In this document: one piece after another, positions 27,318-35,547 of the stretch
Position numbering within the stretch: position 1 is the first letter of the stretch
Layout: every line of letters starts with the position of its first letter
Assembly (NCBI RefSeq): GCF_000176915.2
Contig: NC_014844.1
Span: 62,001-126,000, forward strand
Source of the DNA: Pseudodesulfovibrio aespoeensis Aspo-2
GTDB taxonomy: Bacteria > Desulfobacterota > Desulfovibrionia > Desulfovibrionales > Desulfovibrionaceae
DNA: 64,000 bases
Reading direction: 5' to 3'
Translations under genes and position numbers: made by a program
The notes under the pieces: generated by a model
The model's database searches: none
What the model saw: only the letters and a program-made list of their open reading frames with translations
Told to the model about the DNA's origin: nothing

Positions 27318-28772
27318 ATGAACAAGACCGCCACCCTGACCATTGCGTTTGTCGCCCTTGTGGCGCTTTTCCCCCTGCTGCTGCCCCAGTGGTACCTGTT
27401 CGACAGCGAGGGGCACGCGATGTTCTTCCACACTCAGGACAAGGATTACCTTGAGGACATCGTGCTCCACGGCTGGCACGTCATGTACGGGCTGTTCCTT
27501 GCCATCAACGAGTTGTGGGTCGCCACCGGCATCGCCCCGCAGATGTTCTTCAATGCCCTTGGCGTGATCTCTGTTCTCGGCATCTCGCGCGAGGCCTACG
27601 TCTACCTTCGCGAACGGTTCGATTTTTCGGAATCCTCGGCCATGATCGGGGCGCTTGGGGTGCTGGTCTTCCCAGTCTGGCATGTGCTCATGTCCGCGGT
27701 GTTCACCTCCCATGCCCTGTGCATCTGGCTGTTCATGATCGCCGTCAACCAGTGGCGAAAGCGGCCTCTCCTGGCCCTGCCTCTTTTCCTGGTCTCGCTC
27801 AACCTGTTTTCCCTGTTCGCCCTGGCGGTGGGCGTGGCCGGGGTCGAGTTCCTCATGACGGTGCGCAGAGAGACCTTTGCCCGCCAGGCCGTCCGGACCG
27901 TGGCCTTTTGCGCCGTCCTGGTGGCCCTCTATCTGGTCGCCACGTCCTTCATCAGCGTCCACGGCCACAGTGGGGACTACAACACCTTCAACACCGACCG
28001 GATCGTGTCCTTTGTCAACTTCGGCCTCATGGCCTGCGGCATGCTCGGCGCGTGGTATTTTCTCTTTGGCCGCGCGGGCGACAAGGCCCGGTCCGAGCGC
28101 ATGCTGCGGCTCGTGCTGGCCTTCCTCTCCCTCTCGTTTTTTGCCGGGCTGGCCTACTGGGCCGTGGGCAGGCCCATGCGCTTTCTCGCCTTTGGCAGCT
28201 TCACCGGCAGGCATGCGATGCTCACGGTCATCCCCTTTGCCCTGCTCCTGGCCATGGGTGCGGAGTGCCTGCGCACACGCTGGGGTGCAACCATGATGCG
28301 GTACGCCATGGGGGTTGTTCTGGCAGTCTCGGTCGTGGTCCTGTACCAGGGATACGACCACAAGGCCGCTGCGCTGCTCTTCAAGGACATGCTGGTCCAT
28401 TCGCTCAGGCAGGTGGAGACGCCCCCGTCCGGATACGTCTCCATCGCGGAGTCGGGCTACAAGGCTCCCCGCCATGTCCACCATTTTTCCATCAACATGT
28501 GCTTTTTCCGCGCCTATGGGCGCGGGGAGTGGATGGCTAACGGCTTTTGGGCCAGACGCGGCCATGTCTACAGCCATGAGGATCTCGTGAAGATATACGA
28601 TGGGCCGCAGCGCAGCAAGAAGCTGTCCCTGGCCTTTGAGGCCACGGGCGACGCCTTCACCCGCTATGACTTTGTCCTCGACAACTACCACCAGGAGGGC
28701 CGCCCCTGGTATTGGTACAACTACCTGTTCAACGACTATGCGTCCTTCAATCCGAGGCTTGTCAGGCAGTAG
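27318..28772 (+). CDS. Polytopic membrane protein of unknown function
   Basis: I do not recognise this 484-aa protein. It has about ten hydrophobic segments over residues 5-360 and a hydrophilic C-terminal part of about 120 residues rich in aromatic residues (HHFSINMCFFRAYGRGEWMA). This layout, loops plus a soluble tail, recalls lipid-linked-sugar transferases of the GT-C kind. As last gene after a polyprenyl-type GT2 and a VTT protein, a GT-C transferase is a reasonable guess only. ATG 27318 is preferred to GTG 27306 because AAGGA precedes it. Confidence 0.7.
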   Translation: MNKTATLTIAFVALVALFPLLLPQWYLFDSEGHAMFFHTQDKDYLEDIVLHGWHVMYGLFLAINELWVATGIAPQMFFNALGVISVLGISREAYVYLRERFDFSESSAMIGALGVLVFPVWHVLMSAVFTSHALCIWLFMIAVNQWRKRPLLALPLFLVSLNLFSLFALAVGVAGVEFLMTVRRETFARQAVRTVAFCAVLVALYLVATSFISVHGHSGDYNTFNTDRIVSFVNFGLMACGMLGAWYFLFGRAGDKARSERMLRLVLAFLSLSFFAGLAYWAVGRPMRFLAFGSFTGRHAMLTVIPFALLLAMGAECLRTRWGATMMRYAMGVVLAVSVVVLYQGYDHKAAALLFKDMLVHSLRQVETPPSGYVSIAESGYKAPRHVHHFSINMCFFRAYGRGEWMANGFWARRGHVYSHEDLVKIYDGPQRSKKLSLAFEATGDAFTRYDFVLDNYHQEGRPWYWYNYLFNDYASFNPRLVRQ

Positions 28773-28795
28773 TCGACCCTGCCCCGCCATGAACA

Positions 28796-28835
28796 GAACG
28801 GCTGCCCCCGCGAATTCGACGCGGGAAGGCATGCC
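28796..28835. repeat. Right 40-bp direct repeat of the sugar operon
   Basis: This is the downstream partner of 17451-17490, with one mismatch in 40 bases. It begins 24 bp after the stop of the last operon gene. A few bases upstream, CATGAAC also matches the photolyase-derived sequence with one base deleted. Confidence 0.8.
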
Positions 28836-28873
28836 GGAAGGTACGCCGGAAGCCGGGCCGGGGAGGAGGGATT

Positions 28874-28954
28874 ATGAGCGAAGCATTATGGGCATACCTG
28901 TTGAGTAGAAAAGAAGACGAAAGCGTTGCTATTTGGGGAAAGGATACGGCGTGA
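28874..28954 (+). CDS. Possible 26-aa small protein
   Basis: The frame encodes 26 residues beginning MSEALWAYLLSRKEDES. A very strong purine-rich site, GGGAGGAGGG, ends three bases before ATG 28874. Its last bases overlap the 3' end of the DUF1643 gene on the other strand. There is no homology evidence; it is listed because the ribosome-binding site is unusually good for a random frame. Confidence 0.25.
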   Translation: MSEALWAYLLSRKEDESVAIWGKDTA

Positions 28955-29426
28955 TGTCGCCTTTCAGATAGAGCGGGTGTTTCGGAGCATTGCGGCGAGT
29001 TAACCCTAAGACATGAGGGATGATTTCAGCGCGATGCAGAAGGTCCAGCACTGACGCATCGCGCGCATGCAAGGAGCCGTGATTGCCCCACCCCAGCACG
29101 ACCTTATCGCATTCGCGAGCAGCTTGCAGGATGAAGCGATTGTTATCCGGGCCAACAGGGTCGCCGACTGCTCGGAGTTGTCCAGGGTCGGTGCTTCGGT
29201 AAGCAAAGAGGTTCACGACCTGCATGCCGGCATAACCCCAGCGTTGCGCAAAGCGAATACACCGTCTGATGGTCGGGTCATCAACTTGCGCGTCGGCAGT
29301 GCTGGGGTTCAAAAGAATCCAGCAAAGATGACCATTCCCAGATGACCATGATCGTTCAAGAAAATATCGGTATTTATTACACATTGAAAAGCAGGTGATT
29401 GTCATTGTTGCGTTAGGGGGGCGCAT
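28929..29426 (-). CDS. DUF1643 protein
   Basis: The 165-aa protein shows the DUF1643 pattern: KYRYFLERSW, LLNPSTADAQVDDPTIRRCI, FAQRWGYAGMQVVNLFAYRS, TDPGQLRAVGDPVGPDNN, and a C-terminal HPLYLKGDITPYPFP. The biochemical role of DUF1643 is not settled; members often sit in mobile regions. Start choice is uncertain: ATG 29426 has GGAGG upstream at long spacing, while 29405 and 29384 are alternatives. Lower GC than the neighbouring sugar operon and its place between a repeat and an IS suggest transfer. Confidence 0.8.
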   Translation of the reverse strand: MRPPNATMTITCFSMCNKYRYFLERSWSSGNGHLCWILLNPSTADAQVDDPTIRRCIRFAQRWGYAGMQVVNLFAYRSTDPGQLRAVGDPVGPDNNRFILQAARECDKVVLGWGNHGSLHARDASVLDLLHRAEIIPHVLGLTRRNAPKHPLYLKGDITPYPFPK

Positions 29427-29451
29427 CAGATACCAGCCCTCCCGGGCGGCC

Positions 29452-29868
29452 TCAGCGAACGCCGCGCGAGGAGAGGAAGAGGGCGTATTCCTTGTCGGTC
29501 CTGGAGAGGTGGTCGTTCATCCAGTCGCGCAGGAAGTCGTAGACCTCAAGGTCGATGAGATCGTTGTCCAGGCGGGCCTTTTGAATGAAATCATGCACCT
29601 GGGCGGTCAGAGCCTGGTGTTCCGCGAGATGCTGCTTAAGCTTGTCACTGGGGAAGCCGTGTTCCTTCAGCAGGTTTTCCTCATACGCGAAGTGCTGCTC
29701 CGCGTACCGGGCCATCTCGTCAAGAATTTCAAAAATGGATTCAACGCCCGTGTCCCTGACGATTTCCCGGAACAGACGGTTGGCGATTTCCACAATCTGC
29801 TTGTGCTGCTCGTCGATGGACTCCACGCCCACCGAGCTGGTTTCGGTCCAAAGCAATTGCTCGGTCAT
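29452..29868 (-). CDS. Bacteriohemerythrin
   Basis: The 138-aa four-helix protein has the di-iron ligand pattern: IDEQHKQIV (His22), YAEQHFAYEENLLKEHG (His and Glu), HLAEHQALTAQ, and WMNDHLSRTDKEY (His and Asp). Hemerythrins bind O2 reversibly and in sulfate reducers are thought to help handle oxygen. GGAGG seven bases before ATG 29868 supports the start. No signal peptide, so cytoplasmic. It ends 25 bp before the DUF1643 gene on the same strand. Confidence 0.93.
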   Translation of the reverse strand: MTEQLLWTETSSVGVESIDEQHKQIVEIANRLFREIVRDTGVESIFEILDEMARYAEQHFAYEENLLKEHGFPSDKLKQHLAEHQALTAQVHDFIQKARLDNDLIDLEVYDFLRDWMNDHLSRTDKEYALFLSSRGVR

Positions 29869-29992
29869 CGTGTTGCCTCCCCCCGCTCACACATCCCGCC
29901 TTGGCGGACACGCGCCGTTCAGCGATGCTTCTGCTTGTACCTCTATGCATAAAGCCTCTTCGGGGCCGTGGCAACCATTGACGGCCAGAATG

Positions 29993-31279
29993 CAGGGCTG
30001 ACGCATCTCAGGATCGCGTCTGACGCGTTTTTGTCGGTTAAGTGCCTCCTGACTTCATTTATTCGTTTGACTCAAATGCCATGTGTCAAAGCATTCATAA
30101 TGATTTAGTCTGATATAGTGTATGGTGCACTCCAAAAGGGAGTGCAGATGCCAAATTGCGACAAGTCGTTGATCACCCATCTGTCCATTGTCAAAGACCC
30201 GCGAATTGACAGGACAAAAAAACATAACCTTATTGACATACTGGTCATTGCCGTTTGCGCAGTTATTGCCAATGCTGAGGGGTGGGAGGATATAGAATGC
30301 TTTGGAATAACGAGGGAAAAATGGCTGAAAACATTTCTTGAGCTTCCAAATGGCATTCCATCCCACGACACGTTTGCGCGCGTCTTTGCCAGACTGGAGC
30401 CCATCGAATTGCAACAAGCGCTGTCGAGTTGGCTTTCGGCCCTACAGATCGAAATGCGCGGCAAAGTTGTGGCGTTTGATGGAAAGACGGTGCGGCGATC
30501 GTTCGATAGGGCAACGCAAAAAAACTCTCTTCATTTGGTCAACGCATGGCTTTCACAGGACAACCTTATCCTTGGCCAAGTGAAAGTGGATGACAAGTCG
30601 AATGAAATTACTGCAATCCCCAAGCTGCTTGAAATGCTGCATCTTGAAGGTGCAATTGTCACCATTGATGCCATGGGGTGCCAAAAAGCCATAGCCAAGC
30701 AGATCGGATCAAAAAAAGCCGACTATGTGCTTGCCGTAAAACAGAACCAGCCAGAACTTTATGAATATATTGATCTTTTGTTTAACGAGTCCAAGGTCAA
30801 TACATCTTTGCTACATCAGACGCGCCGGACAATCGATTCCGGCCATGGCCGAATCGAAACCCGTGAATACAGCACCATTGTGGGTGACGATCTTCTGGCA
30901 GGAATAACAGGGTGGGACAATCTCAATGCCATCGGCATGGTTGAATCAAAACGCGAAGTTGGCAACACCATATCGAATGAAAAAGATATTTCATCATGAG
31001 TATCAACGGGCACGCTCAACGTTTCGGCGATGCCGTCCGTGAGCACTGGGGGATAGAAAACACAGTCCATTGGGTGCTTGATGTCAGTTTCGGCGAGGAC
31101 CAAAGTCGTATACGAAAGGATAATTCGCCGGAAAACCTCTCAATGTTGAGGAAAATAGCGCTCAATTGTGTGAAACAAGAGTCTACGAAAACCAGCATGA
31201 AGAGAAAGCGCAAAATGGCTGGCTGGGACAACTCGTTTCTTATCAAGGTGCTGACTGGAAATTAGATGCGGTTGCCCTG
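29993..31279 (+). mobile_element. ISAs1/H-repeat-family element, copy 1
   Basis: Its ends are CAGGGCTGACGCATCT (29993-30008) and AGATGCGGTTGCCCTG (31264-31279), inverted with 13 of 16 matches. The length is 1287 bp. The transposase reading frame is broken by one missing A. No target-site duplication is visible at the two junctions, so one flank may have been rearranged. Base composition is clearly poorer in GC than the host. From base 30218 on it is almost identical to copy 2. Confidence 0.88.
30148..31265 (+). pseudogene. ISAs1-family transposase, frameshifted
   Basis: The N-terminal part (MPNCDKSLITHLSIVKDPR) and the DDE core (VVAFDGKTVRRSFD, VTIDAMGCQKAIAKQI, YVLAVKQNQPELYE) are intact. 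After SNEK the frame runs off because the A-run at 30980-30984 has five A where copy 2 has six. The lost C-terminus continues in another frame with HWGIENTVHWVLDVSFGEDQ. ATG 30148 has AAGGGAG upstream. A slippage-prone A-run could in principle be read through, so low-level activity is not excluded. Confidence 0.85.
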
Positions 31280-31398
31280 GGGTTCGGCAGGGTTCCTTGA
31301 CAAGGGCGCGGCCCAAAGCCATGTAGTGACAGCGTCCGCAGCCGCGCGGCACCGGCCAGGGCGCGGACACCCCACTCACGTAAGCAACTGGCGGGAAC

Positions 31399-33180
31399 AT
31401 GACGAGCGGCAAGATTTCGGCCCTGATCAAACTGGGGGTTCTCTGCCTGGGAGAACCCAGCCCCGGCCCTGACGCCGCCCCGGACCCCGGCCCGCACGCG
31501 CTTTCAACCCGCGCCCCCCTGTCGCGGTTCGAGAACCCCGCCTACCAGTACCCCTTTGAAGATCCGTCCATCCCGGCCTTTGTCCGCTACCCGCCCGACG
31601 CATCCCTGGAAAGCCTGTTGGGCGCGACCCGCACCATGGTCTTCCTGGGCGCAGCCGACACGCCGCAGCTTCGGCTGTGCCTGTCCCGGCCCGATGTGGT
31701 GGCCCTGATTTTCGAGCCGGATCTGGCCGTGTTCGAGACGTTTGCCGATGCGGTCGGCCCGGCCCGGCTCCACGCGGGCGGGGCGTTTTGCTTTGTGGGC
31801 AGGGCGCGCACCTTTGATCCCGCGCTCCAGGACCAGCTGCCGGGCGCGCTCTTCCGGCAGGGCACGCCCGCCATCCTGTCCACCGGGCGTATCGAGCGCG
31901 ACCATCCGGCCTGGGGGGCCGAGGTGGCGGACTCCCTGGAGACCCTGCACTACCGGCACTGCCTCTATCCGCTCTCAAGCCAGCACCGGGTCCGCTCCCA
32001 CCCCCTGCGCCCCATCACCCGCGATCTGCTCTACGACCAGCAGCTCCACGCCTATCAGAATCTCGACGCCTTCCTGACCTGCCCGGACATCGCTCCCCTG
32101 GCGGGCGGGCTGTCGGGCCACACGGCCATTGTGGCGGCTGCCGGGCCCGACTTGGGCGAGCAACTCGACTTCCTGCGCCGCAACCGGGACCGGGCCGTGA
32201 TCCTCTGCGTGAACAATGCCCTCAAGCCCCTGGCCGAGGCAACCATCTCCCCGCATTTCGTGGTCATCAACGACACCTCCATCGCCTCGGGCCGGGTGTT
32301 CAGCCACATCCCGGCCATGGCCGACACCGCCCTGGTGGCCCATTGCCTCTCGAACCTGGGCGGCGACCGCTTTGGCGCGACCTATCTGTTCGGCGAGTTC
32401 ATGCCGGAGTTGTTCGGAACCAGGCCGGAGCTTGACGCGCACGGCTCGGTCATCACCGCCGCCTTTTCCCTGGCCGCGCACCTGGGGTGCGCCCGCTGTG
32501 TCTTTGTGGGCGGACAACTGGCCTCGCCCGACCCCTGGCGGCTGGGCTACGCCAAAGGCTCCCTCAACCACGGCCAGGCCGCTCCGGTCCGCCCCCTCAT
32601 GGACCGCCACCCGCAGCTCTGCCCGGTCAAGATCCCCTCTGGCGACACCCTGTACACCACCCTCAACTTCAAGGACGCCGCCCTGTGGCTGGCCGAGACC
32701 ATACGCCTGTCAGGCATGGAATGCGTCAACACCTCGCGCGCGAGCATCCTCTATGGCCAGGGCATCCGCCACGATCCGGACCCGGCCTTGCCCGATCTGC
32801 CCGCCGGGCGCAACGTGGCCAGCCTCATCCGGCGTACCCGGATACGGCCCGATGCGCTGCGGCCCGACCCGGCCAGGGTGCGTGAATTTGTCCATGGAGA
32901 GGTCGCCCGCTGGAGCGCGGTCCGCGACACGGCCCAGACCCTGCTGGCCCTGGACGGCCCCCCCCTGCTGGCCGCAGGCATGGCCGCCCTGGCCCGCTTC
33001 GACGCAGACAACACCACCTTTCTCGTGGAACGTTTCGAGGATTTCGACACCCGCCGCTTCCACGGGCTGGTGTTCGGCGCGGACCCAATCGGGCGGGCGG
33101 CAGGACTCAGGGATTATTTTGCCCACCTGCGCGACATGGCCGGGGAACTGCTGGCCGCGCTGGAACAGGCCGGAGGGTAG
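31399..33180 (+). CDS. Maf-type (DUF115/MptE-like) glycosyltransferase
   Basis: The 593-aa protein has the MptE-like/DUF115 core in its middle: TAIVAAAGPDLGEQLDFLRR, ILCVNNALKPLAEATISPHF and VVINDT, then CVFVGGQLASP. Maf proteins of this architecture attach CMP-activated nonulosonic acids to flagellin in Campylobacter, Aeromonas and others. Here it fits two CMP-sugar synthetase genes downstream. The N-terminal 60 residues are Pro/Ala-rich. The gene begins 120 bp past the right end of ISAs1 copy 1, so the promoter may have been changed by that insertion. Confidence 0.8.
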   Translation: MTSGKISALIKLGVLCLGEPSPGPDAAPDPGPHALSTRAPLSRFENPAYQYPFEDPSIPAFVRYPPDASLESLLGATRTMVFLGAADTPQLRLCLSRPDVVALIFEPDLAVFETFADAVGPARLHAGGAFCFVGRARTFDPALQDQLPGALFRQGTPAILSTGRIERDHPAWGAEVADSLETLHYRHCLYPLSSQHRVRSHPLRPITRDLLYDQQLHAYQNLDAFLTCPDIAPLAGGLSGHTAIVAAAGPDLGEQLDFLRRNRDRAVILCVNNALKPLAEATISPHFVVINDTSIASGRVFSHIPAMADTALVAHCLSNLGGDRFGATYLFGEFMPELFGTRPELDAHGSVITAAFSLAAHLGCARCVFVGGQLASPDPWRLGYAKGSLNHGQAAPVRPLMDRHPQLCPVKIPSGDTLYTTLNFKDAALWLAETIRLSGMECVNTSRASILYGQGIRHDPDPALPDLPAGRNVASLIRRTRIRPDALRPDPARVREFVHGEVARWSAVRDTAQTLLALDGPPLLAAGMAALARFDADNTTFLVERFEDFDTRRFHGLVFGADPIGRAAGLRDYFAHLRDMAGELLAALEQAGG

Positions 33181-33228
33181 CTGGAGCGCCCCCGAGGCGT
33201 GCATTGACGCTCTGAAATCGTTCACTCA

Positions 33229-33256
33229 TAAAGTAAACGGCTGAAGAGGCCGATAG
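33229..33256 (+). promoter_or_regulatory. Candidate sigma-28 (FliA) promoter
   Basis: TAAAGTAA, 12 bases, then GCCGATAG resembles the flagellar sigma-28 consensus TAAAGTTT-N11-GCCGATAA with one extra spacer base. It lies in the 420-bp gap after the Maf gene, upstream of the methyltransferase/GT2 genes. Apart from this and the small frame at 33531, the gap holds nothing that I can support. Confidence 0.35.
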
Positions 33257-33530
33257 TCATGGTATGGAACGGGAGCGTGTGTGTGGCTGCGGATCAAGGC
33301 GGGCAAGGCGTTGTATAGGCTCCGGGGGGGGAGTCATTCCTCTGGAAGAAGGCGCCTCTTTGTCAAAAGAAAGGGCTACATCCACGATTGCAAGTTGTTA
33401 TGCGTAGAAGAGACCGGGGAGCTCCCTGCGAACGTTTGTTGGGTGAATGGTCTGGAAATTGCTTAAGTCTTGAACCAATGTCGAAAGGTTGACTTTTTCC
33501 CGTTTTCATGTGGGGGCCAGGGAGAGGAAC

Positions 33531-33596
33531 ATGAGTGAAGCTCATCTCCAGAGAGAACAGGTTGTCCAGGATGGTATAGCCAAAGGAGCATGGTGA
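33531..33596 (+). CDS. Possible 21-aa leader peptide
   Basis: The frame encodes MSEAHLQREQVVQDGIAKGA plus Trp and stops five bases before the methyltransferase ATG. GGGAGAGGAAC precedes it, a better ribosome-binding site than that of the following gene. It may couple or gate translation of the methyltransferase. No homology evidence. Confidence 0.3.
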   Translation: MSEAHLQREQVVQDGIAKGAW

Positions 33597-33600
33597 CCCA

Positions 33601-34461
33601 ATGAGCATGTCCCGCACCGATCTCATTTCCATATTCAGGATGGAGTTGTTGTCTCGGCGATCGGATCTCAAGCAGGAGGTTTTGGACGCTGTCAGGCGTT
33701 TTGATGTCAGCATCGGGTGGCATTATATTCTCGATTTTATCTGGCTGCTCGAAGGGGTGGAAACCCTTCCCCCCGGCAGCACCATTCTGGACGCTGGCGC
33801 GGGGCACGGTTTGATGCAGATGCTGCTCGCAGCAAGAGGGCACAAGGTGCTTTCCATCGACTATTCGCCGCGAATCCCTTTTGATTCATATCGGGCGAAG
33901 GCCTCCATCCGGGTATTGTCCCGGTCGGGTTTTGACGAAGCCTACCTCGAGCGAGTGCGCGCCCGCGGCATGGATGCGGGCGTGTCGGACGAGCCGCTGG
34001 CCGTACTGGCTGAAAAAGGGGTGGATATCGTCTATTGGCGTGCTGACATCTCCGATTTGTCACCCTTGCCCAACGAGTGCGTCGATGCTGTGGTTTCAGT
34101 GTCAGCGCTGGAGCATAACTCGAAGGAAAAACTGTTGACCTGCTGCAGCGAACTGGAGCGGGTACTCAAGCCCGGTGGGACCATGCACGTGACTGTGTGT
34201 GGTTCTGACCGGGAGGAATGGTTTCATGAGCCGTCCAAAGGTTGGTGCTACCCGGAGAAGAGCCTCATCGAGTATTTTGGTTTGCGCAACCCTGAGTCGA
34301 ATTTCAGCGAGGCGGAGGCTGCATTTGCCGAGCTCAAGCAGGGCGACGGCCTTAAAGAACATCTGTCGGAGTCCTACTTCGTCTCTGGCGACAATGGAAT
34401 GCCCTGGGGCAAGTGGAACCCCGAGTACCTGGCCCTTGGCGTGAGAAAGAACAAAAACTGA
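33601..34461 (+). CDS. Class I SAM-dependent methyltransferase
   Basis: The 286-aa protein has SAM motif I at STILDAGAGHGLMQMLLA, motif II-like VLSIDYSPR, and later DAVVSVSALEHNSKEKLL with VLKPGGTMHVTV, the usual Methyltransf_11/25 layout. Being soluble and placed beside glycosyltransferases, it probably O-methylates a glycan sugar. ATG 33601 starts with two closely spaced Met codons; AAAGGAG lies 12 bases upstream, rather far. It opens the plus-strand run of four genes ending at 39097. Confidence 0.82.
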   Translation: MSMSRTDLISIFRMELLSRRSDLKQEVLDAVRRFDVSIGWHYILDFIWLLEGVETLPPGSTILDAGAGHGLMQMLLAARGHKVLSIDYSPRIPFDSYRAKASIRVLSRSGFDEAYLERVRARGMDAGVSDEPLAVLAEKGVDIVYWRADISDLSPLPNECVDAVVSVSALEHNSKEKLLTCCSELERVLKPGGTMHVTVCGSDREEWFHEPSKGWCYPEKSLIEYFGLRNPESNFSEAEAAFAELKQGDGLKEHLSESYFVSGDNGMPWGKWNPEYLALGVRKNKN

Positions 34462-34538
34462 GGGCTGTTCCGCGTGTTGAACAGGTCTTCTTCCCGCGCG
34501 ACATAGGGCAGCCTGTGTGGCGTCAGGGATGATACAAG

Positions 34539-35543
34539 ATGTTGTGGTGGGTTATGGTGAGTAAACAGGAGCCGCTCGAGTCCACAGTCCCCAGGATATC
34601 CGTGGTGGTTTGCACCTCGGGTATCCGCGCCACCATAGGGCATGCCTTGGAGGCCTTGCTCGGGCAGACGCTGCCCGCGCAGGACTATGAGGTGGTGCTG
34701 GTCGTCAACACGGCAGAGCTGTCGGACTATGCCCAGGCGAAGGCTCGCTTGAGCACGGGTCTCCGAAAGGAGCATGTTCAGGTTCGTTTTGCGCATGAGC
34801 CGTGCCTGGGGCTGTCTGTTGCCAGAAACACGGGCATCAGGGTGGCGGAAGGCAGATATGTGGCCTTCATAGACGACGATGGCCTAGCCGACCCCCGGTG
34901 GCTTGAGCAGATCGTTACCCGTTTTGAAGCGGACGAGCGGGTGGCCAGCGTGGGGGGCAATATCTTTCCGCTTTTTGAGGTGGAGCCGCCTTCTTGGGTC
35001 ACCCCGCACTTGTATCCGTATTTTTCCTGCAAGACGTTCAGCAAGGATGAGGAGTATCTTGGGCCAGGGCTCTATTTTTTTGGAACCAACATGGCGTTCA
35101 GGAAAGACGTGCTGGTGGCCTCGGGCGGGTTCGATGCCTGTCTTGGCCGCAAAGGAAACAACCTGCTTTCCAACGAGGAATGGACGGTTTTTCATTACAT
35201 TGATCAACAAGGGCTGCTGAAACTTTCCTCACCCCAGGTCAATGTCCGGCATATGATTCCCCCCTCTCGGCTCATGCGGTGGTTTTTTGTCCGCAGACTT
35301 TGGTGGCAGGGGGTTTCGGACACGGTGTTTCATCTATGTGTCTCGGGTCGCGGCAAGGGGTGGGTGTTGCGTAAGGCGTGGAATGATTTCATCGGATACT
35401 ACGGAAACTTGAGTCAGAAAATTCGCTCCGGCGCTTCCACGCCGCACATGGCTTTTTTCAACTTCTTCAGATGGGGGGGCATCCTTTACGCCCTGTGCGC
35501 GACAGGCAAGGTCTCCCCGTGCGAAACGAACATCAAGGACTAG
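34539..35543 (+). CDS. Family 2 glycosyltransferase
   Basis: The 334-aa protein has the N-terminal GT-A fold with ISVVVCTSGIRATIGHALEA, RNTGIRVAEGRYVAFIDDDG (metal-binding DDD region) and the C-terminal acceptor part VNVRHMIPPSRLMRWFFVRR, as in rhamnosyl/galactosyl transferases. No membrane segments are evident. ATG 34539 is used, though ATG 34554 (MVSKQEP) is equally possible. It ends four bases before the start of the GT2-TPR-radical SAM gene. Confidence 0.85.
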   Translation: MLWWVMVSKQEPLESTVPRISVVVCTSGIRATIGHALEALLGQTLPAQDYEVVLVVNTAELSDYAQAKARLSTGLRKEHVQVRFAHEPCLGLSVARNTGIRVAEGRYVAFIDDDGLADPRWLEQIVTRFEADERVASVGGNIFPLFEVEPPSWVTPHLYPYFSCKTFSKDEEYLGPGLYFFGTNMAFRKDVLVASGGFDACLGRKGNNLLSNEEWTVFHYIDQQGLLKLSSPQVNVRHMIPPSRLMRWFFVRRLWWQGVSDTVFHLCVSGRGKGWVLRKAWNDFIGYYGNLSQKIRSGASTPHMAFFNFFRWGGILYALCATGKVSPCETNIKD

Positions 35544-35547
35544 CATC

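Noticed and set aside
27246-28832. 528-codon minus-strand frame starting inside the right direct repeat
   Set aside because: Antisense to the membrane protein; its shared N-terminus with a frame at 17487 comes only from the direct repeat.
29983-31289. Intact composite transposon with target duplications
   Set aside because: The 8-10 bp flanks of copy 1 differ and copy 2 lacks its left end, so the pair is described as direct repeats only.
33281-33466. 61-codon frame after the Maf gene
   Set aside because: No ribosome-binding site, GTG-rich low-complexity start and no domain; the gap is treated as non-coding apart from the small leader frame.
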